A DNA stretch of 64,000 bases from Polychytrium aggregatum (Eukaryota; Chytridiomycota; Chytridiomycetes; Polychytriales). Positions 61,363-64,000 of this stretch are shown here, one piece after another; the first letter of the stretch is position 1, and every line of letters begins with the position of its first letter. The notes below the pieces were generated by a model, which saw nothing but the letters and a program-made list of their open reading frames with translations, did no database searches and was not told where the DNA came from. The stretch is taken from contig NW_026516206.1 in NCBI RefSeq assembly GCF_025602895.1, positions 310,001 to 374,000 on the forward strand, written 5' to 3'. Made by a program: the position numbers and the translations under genes.

Positions 61363-62001
61363 GGCGAGCTCCCTATCCAGCACGTTTGGTTCGATGGGAT
61401 GGCAGAGGCAGGGAGAAAGGTCGATGCGGAGACGGCGCCGGATCTACGTGCAGGCCAAGATCACGGGCGGGTGTGGTCGCCGGCAATATCGAGATTGGAG
61501 ACAAGTGCAATCAGGAGCAGGCAAGCAGAGTCAAGCAGGCAGGCAGGCAGGCAGGAAGGCGTTGCTGCTGGAAAGCCAGGCGGCCACGTGCTCTCTGCTG
61601 GCGGTCGCTGGTTTGCTGGTTTGGATCTGCTTGGGCGATGGACTGCTGCCAGAGATCGATGCTCCCAGAGATCGATGCTGCCAGAGATCGATGCTCAACG
61701 CGCAATGCTTCTGCTGGCACTGCCATGCATGGGGATGCTTGTGGGTGCTTGTGGGCTGCAGCCGGCTGAGTCGATGAATGGCCTCTCTGAACAGCGACAT
61801 GGACCGACCGCAGCTGGAACTATCACGCCGACCGCATCAATCGCACCAATGATGTATTAGGCCGAGATCAGGCACTGGCGGTGAAGACGTTGGTACGGCG
61901 CCGATGGTGGTGGGGATGAAGAAGAAGAACAGAAACATGCAGGAGCTCCGATGATTGAATTGCAGCCGCACCCGGGATGCCTTGCTTGGCTCAACCCGCA
62001 T
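61363..62001. other. Spacer, HRD3 promoter and DUF2358 3' flank
   Basis: No gene. A short CAGG repeat (about 61535-61553) and a repeated AGAGATCGATGCT(C/G)CC motif (three near-copies, about 61650-61693) are visible. Confidence 0.5.
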
Positions 62002-62928
62002 TCAGCTCGTGGGATTCTTGGGGCTCCTGTCGTCGGGAGTACTCTTGCGGACCGGGAGCGGACAGGGCGCTGTCTTGGATTTGATGTCGACAAAGGCGTT
62101 GAGATCCGGCGTAACAAGAGAGGACCTGGTCCGCAGACTGAACCAGCGGTAGGCCGATATAAACGGAGGCACAGGATGGATGCCTTGCAGCTGGTGCAGC
62201 ACAATCCGGCCCTCTCGGTCAAAGCCATACACGAAGACGCCTTCGTAGACCGTCCGCGGGGTGTTGACGTAGTCAAAGGCACTGAGCCAGAGGAGATGCC
62301 GGGGGATGCCCTCAAAGACCCATCGGATGCGCACCAGCATCGAATCGGGCTCGCCCAACTGGCCAGGATCGGCCTGGTCCGGGGCTTCGGAGCTGTCCCG
62401 GCCTGCCAACGTCGGCGAGAGGCTGTCGACCAGGTCGCTCTCGCGGATTTGCTGGATGCGGTGGATATCGAACCGGGGCGAGTCGAAGAGACAGATGGCC
62501 ATGTAGCGGACGATCTGCGCCAGCACCATGTAGTTTCCTTTGCCCTTGATCTTGATGCGGGTGTGGTATGGCTCCGAGAATGCCACATTGCTAGCGTAGA
62601 GCTCGGGATGCTGCAGACCGTGGGCGAAAAACCTGGGCAGGGTGTCTCGCAGGATCCGAATGGCGTCGCCGACATTGAGGATGTACTCCGAGTTGGGCTC
62701 TGGGGGCGACGGCGGCGGGGACTGTGGATCGGGCGAAGACGCTGATGAAGTGGATCGGCGGGGAGTTGCGTTGGCGAAGATGCCGATGCTGCTGGGTCTG
62801 GCGATGCAACCTGCCCGTCCTGCGGGGATGGACAGAAAGTGCAGGGCCAGAGCACCTTGGGGTGGGCTTGGGCCGAGACGGTGGAGCCCGAGGGCTCTGT
62901 TGCCGACGCAGAGCCGGGCAATCGACAT
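62002..62928 (-). CDS. Mitochondrial DUF2358 protein (C6orf136-like)
   Basis: A single uninterrupted frame of 308 residues, unusual beside the intron-rich neighbours. The N-terminal ~60 residues are Arg/Ser/Ala-rich without acidic residues (MSIARLCVGNRALGLHRLGP), consistent with mitochondrial import. The domain starts with YILNVGDAIRILRDTLPRFFAHGLQHPELYASNVAFSEPYHTRIKIKGKGNYM, continues LAQIVRYMAICLFDSPRFDIHRIQQI, and ends RIRWVFEGIPRHLLWLSAFDYVNT...YEGVFVYGFDREGRIVLHQLQGIHPVPP. This is the DUF2358/SnoaL-like pattern known from human C6orf136 and plant proteins; the biochemical function is unknown. It shares a 173-nt divergent promoter with the NUP42-like gene. Confidence 0.8.
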   Translation of the reverse strand: MSIARLCVGNRALGLHRLGPSPPQGALALHFLSIPAGRAGCIARPSSIGIFANATPRRSTSSASSPDPQSPPPSPPEPNSEYILNVGDAIRILRDTLPRFFAHGLQHPELYASNVAFSEPYHTRIKIKGKGNYMVLAQIVRYMAICLFDSPRFDIHRIQQIRESDLVDSLSPTLAGRDSSEAPDQADPGQLGEPDSMLVRIRWVFEGIPRHLLWLSAFDYVNTPRTVYEGVFVYGFDREGRIVLHQLQGIHPVPPFISAYRWFSLRTRSSLVTPDLNAFVDIKSKTAPCPLPVRKSTPDDRSPKNPTS

Positions 62929-63101
62929 GGCAGGCAGACGATCGCAGGGCGATGCCGGGCGATGTAAGGGCGATGCAGGGGCAGGAGGACAGCAAGCCTG
63001 CGAACAGACGGGCGAGCGGCTGGCTCCTCTTGGGGCTGGATGTCGCCAGACCTTCCTGCCAGCGGCCCCGCCTGTCTTGGCCCTGATCTCGCGGAGCCGC
63101 C
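62929..63101. promoter_or_regulatory. Compact divergent promoter, DUF2358 / NUP42-like
   Basis: Only 173 nt separate two divergent start codons. No TATA box is seen. It contains three repeats of GGGCGATG (about 62948-62976), which could be binding sites, but no known motif is recognised. Confidence 0.5.
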
Positions 63102-64000
63102 ATGAGCCAGCAGATCTGCAAGTTCTTCAACTCCCCGGGCGGCTGCCGGTTCGGCTCCCGCTGTCGCAACAAGCACACCAGCCCGGCCCCAAGTAAGTCT
63201 CTGAGGACAGCCATGGCCGAAGAATCGACATGCGGGTGATGGACATGCTTTGTGCCCCAAGCGATCGCATCCGCAGCTATTCCCTCACGCATCCGCAGTC
63301 GCTCGCAATGCCTCGACATGCATACCCTCGGCGCATCTTCTGCCCATCATATCGACTGACGACTCTGGCTGGTGTCGCTGCGGTTTCCAGATTCACAGGG
63401 CTTCGGCGGCGGCTCCTCCAACCGGTTTGGTGCTCTGCAGTCAACGACAACGTATGTGTCGTTTCGTGTCTCTAGCAAATTGCCCCTGTTTCCTTCCACT
63501 TCTCTGGGCTGCTGTCGATCCATCATCCAAGTGCTCTCTGATATATGGACAATCTCGTTGGCTGTACACGGATTGTTGCATAGCGTCGGCAATCATCTGT
63601 ATCGCCGTCGTCGTTTGTGTCGATGCCATCATCTGTAATCTCCAGCACCATCGCTACTCTCCGTCATCGCATGGGAAGCTAACTGCAACACTTTGGTGGA
63701 TATTGGGATCGTTCACCTTGCGTGCCGATGCGTCCTCAGCAGCATCAATGGCGAGACGATTGATTTTGCCAAAGTCAACGATGAGCTTTTCAACAGACAA
63801 ACATCCGACAATCCCTCAAAAACCTGGATCTTCAGCTGCTACGGTCCGCTGAAAGACCAACCCTCACTCCTCTCGGGCACAGACTGGAGTCCCGAAGAAG
63901 CACGCTGGGAATACGAGGCCGAAAGACGAGCGACGGGCGGTCAAGTCTCCCAATACGTGCGTATCGCCATCGGATCTATCCCGCCGCGCTGTGTGGCATG
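63102..64000 (+). CDS. NUP42: CCCH zinc-finger nucleoporin NUP42-like (5' part; runs off window)
   Basis: Exon 1 (63102-63192) encodes MSQQICKFFNSPGGCRFGSRCRNKH, a single CCCH zinc finger at the extreme N-terminus. It joins in phase at 63391 to NSQGFGGGSSNRFGALQS, an FG-type segment. After an intron the sequence continues INGETIDFAKVNDELFNRQTSDNPSKTWIFSCYGPLKDQPSLLSGTDWSPEEARWEYE. This combination (N-terminal CCCH, FG/GGF linker, then W-I-x-S-x-YGP-K-x-x-P and SPEE-R) matches the NUP42/NUPL2 family (fungal amo1-like), which docks mRNA export factors at the cytoplasmic face of nuclear pores. The 3' end is outside the window. Exon boundaries after 63453 are approximate. Confidence 0.72.

Overview
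The window is nuclear DNA from a GC-rich, intron-dense early-diverging fungus, most likely a chytrid. Nearly every conserved gene is split by short GT-AG introns of about 50-250 nt. A fungal-specific transcription-factor domain protein and a RIB1-type GTP cyclohydrolase II point to a fungus. A type IIC-like P-type ATPase and a Fanzor element fit zoosporic fungi. No rRNA, tRNA or CRISPR array was recognised.

Layout: TATA-binding protein (3' part, 1-1085, +); MCM4 helicase subunit (1591-6454, +); a 3.6-kb mobile element with terminal inverted repeats carrying a Tc1/mariner-IS630-type transposase and a Fanzor (eukaryotic TnpB-like) gene (about 6669-10306, +); PUS10 pseudouridine synthase (10532-13546, +); a low-complexity region with one or two hypothetical Ser/Pro/His/Gln-rich genes (14.5-18.1 kb, +); cysteine desulfurase NFS1 (19148-21633, -); a repeat-rich spacer; a fungal transcription-factor domain protein (23565-27012, +); GTP cyclohydrolase II RIB1 (28036-29618, +); PWP2/UTP1 (30525-34246, -); a Sel1-repeat protein with an F-box-like tail (34601-36346, -); a P-type cation ATPase (37148-40653, -); a long spacer holding an internally deleted second Fanzor fragment (about 42.7 kb); a DUF427 protein (43156-43639, +); a TEN1-like telomere protein (44093-44724, +); succinate dehydrogenase flavoprotein SDH1 (45306-48568, +); a DnaJ-X co-chaperone (49387-51249, +); a membrane-anchored metallophosphatase (51705-53652, -); MPP10 (54058-56833, -); HRD3/SEL1L (57245-61362, -); a mitochondrial DUF2358 protein (62002-62928, -); and the 5' part of a NUP42-like CCCH zinc-finger protein (63102 to the right end, +).

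Most genes are single-copy housekeeping genes: replication and transcription (MCM4, TBP), ribosome biogenesis (PWP2 and MPP10, both small-subunit processome), mitochondrial metabolism (NFS1, SDH1), ERAD (HRD3), telomere maintenance (TEN1) and riboflavin synthesis. They are not functionally clustered.

The exceptional locus is the transposase plus Fanzor element between MCM4 and PUS10, with its decayed relative 32 kb away. Fanzors are RNA-guided nucleases related to TnpB. This copy keeps the nuclear-localisation-like N-terminus, the RuvC-I aspartate, a candidate alternative glutamate and the zinc ribbon. It also carries an in-frame TAG and a Gly where the RuvC-III Asp is expected, and the neighbouring transposase loses its frame at the third catalytic residue. 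It therefore looks recently mobile and now decaying.
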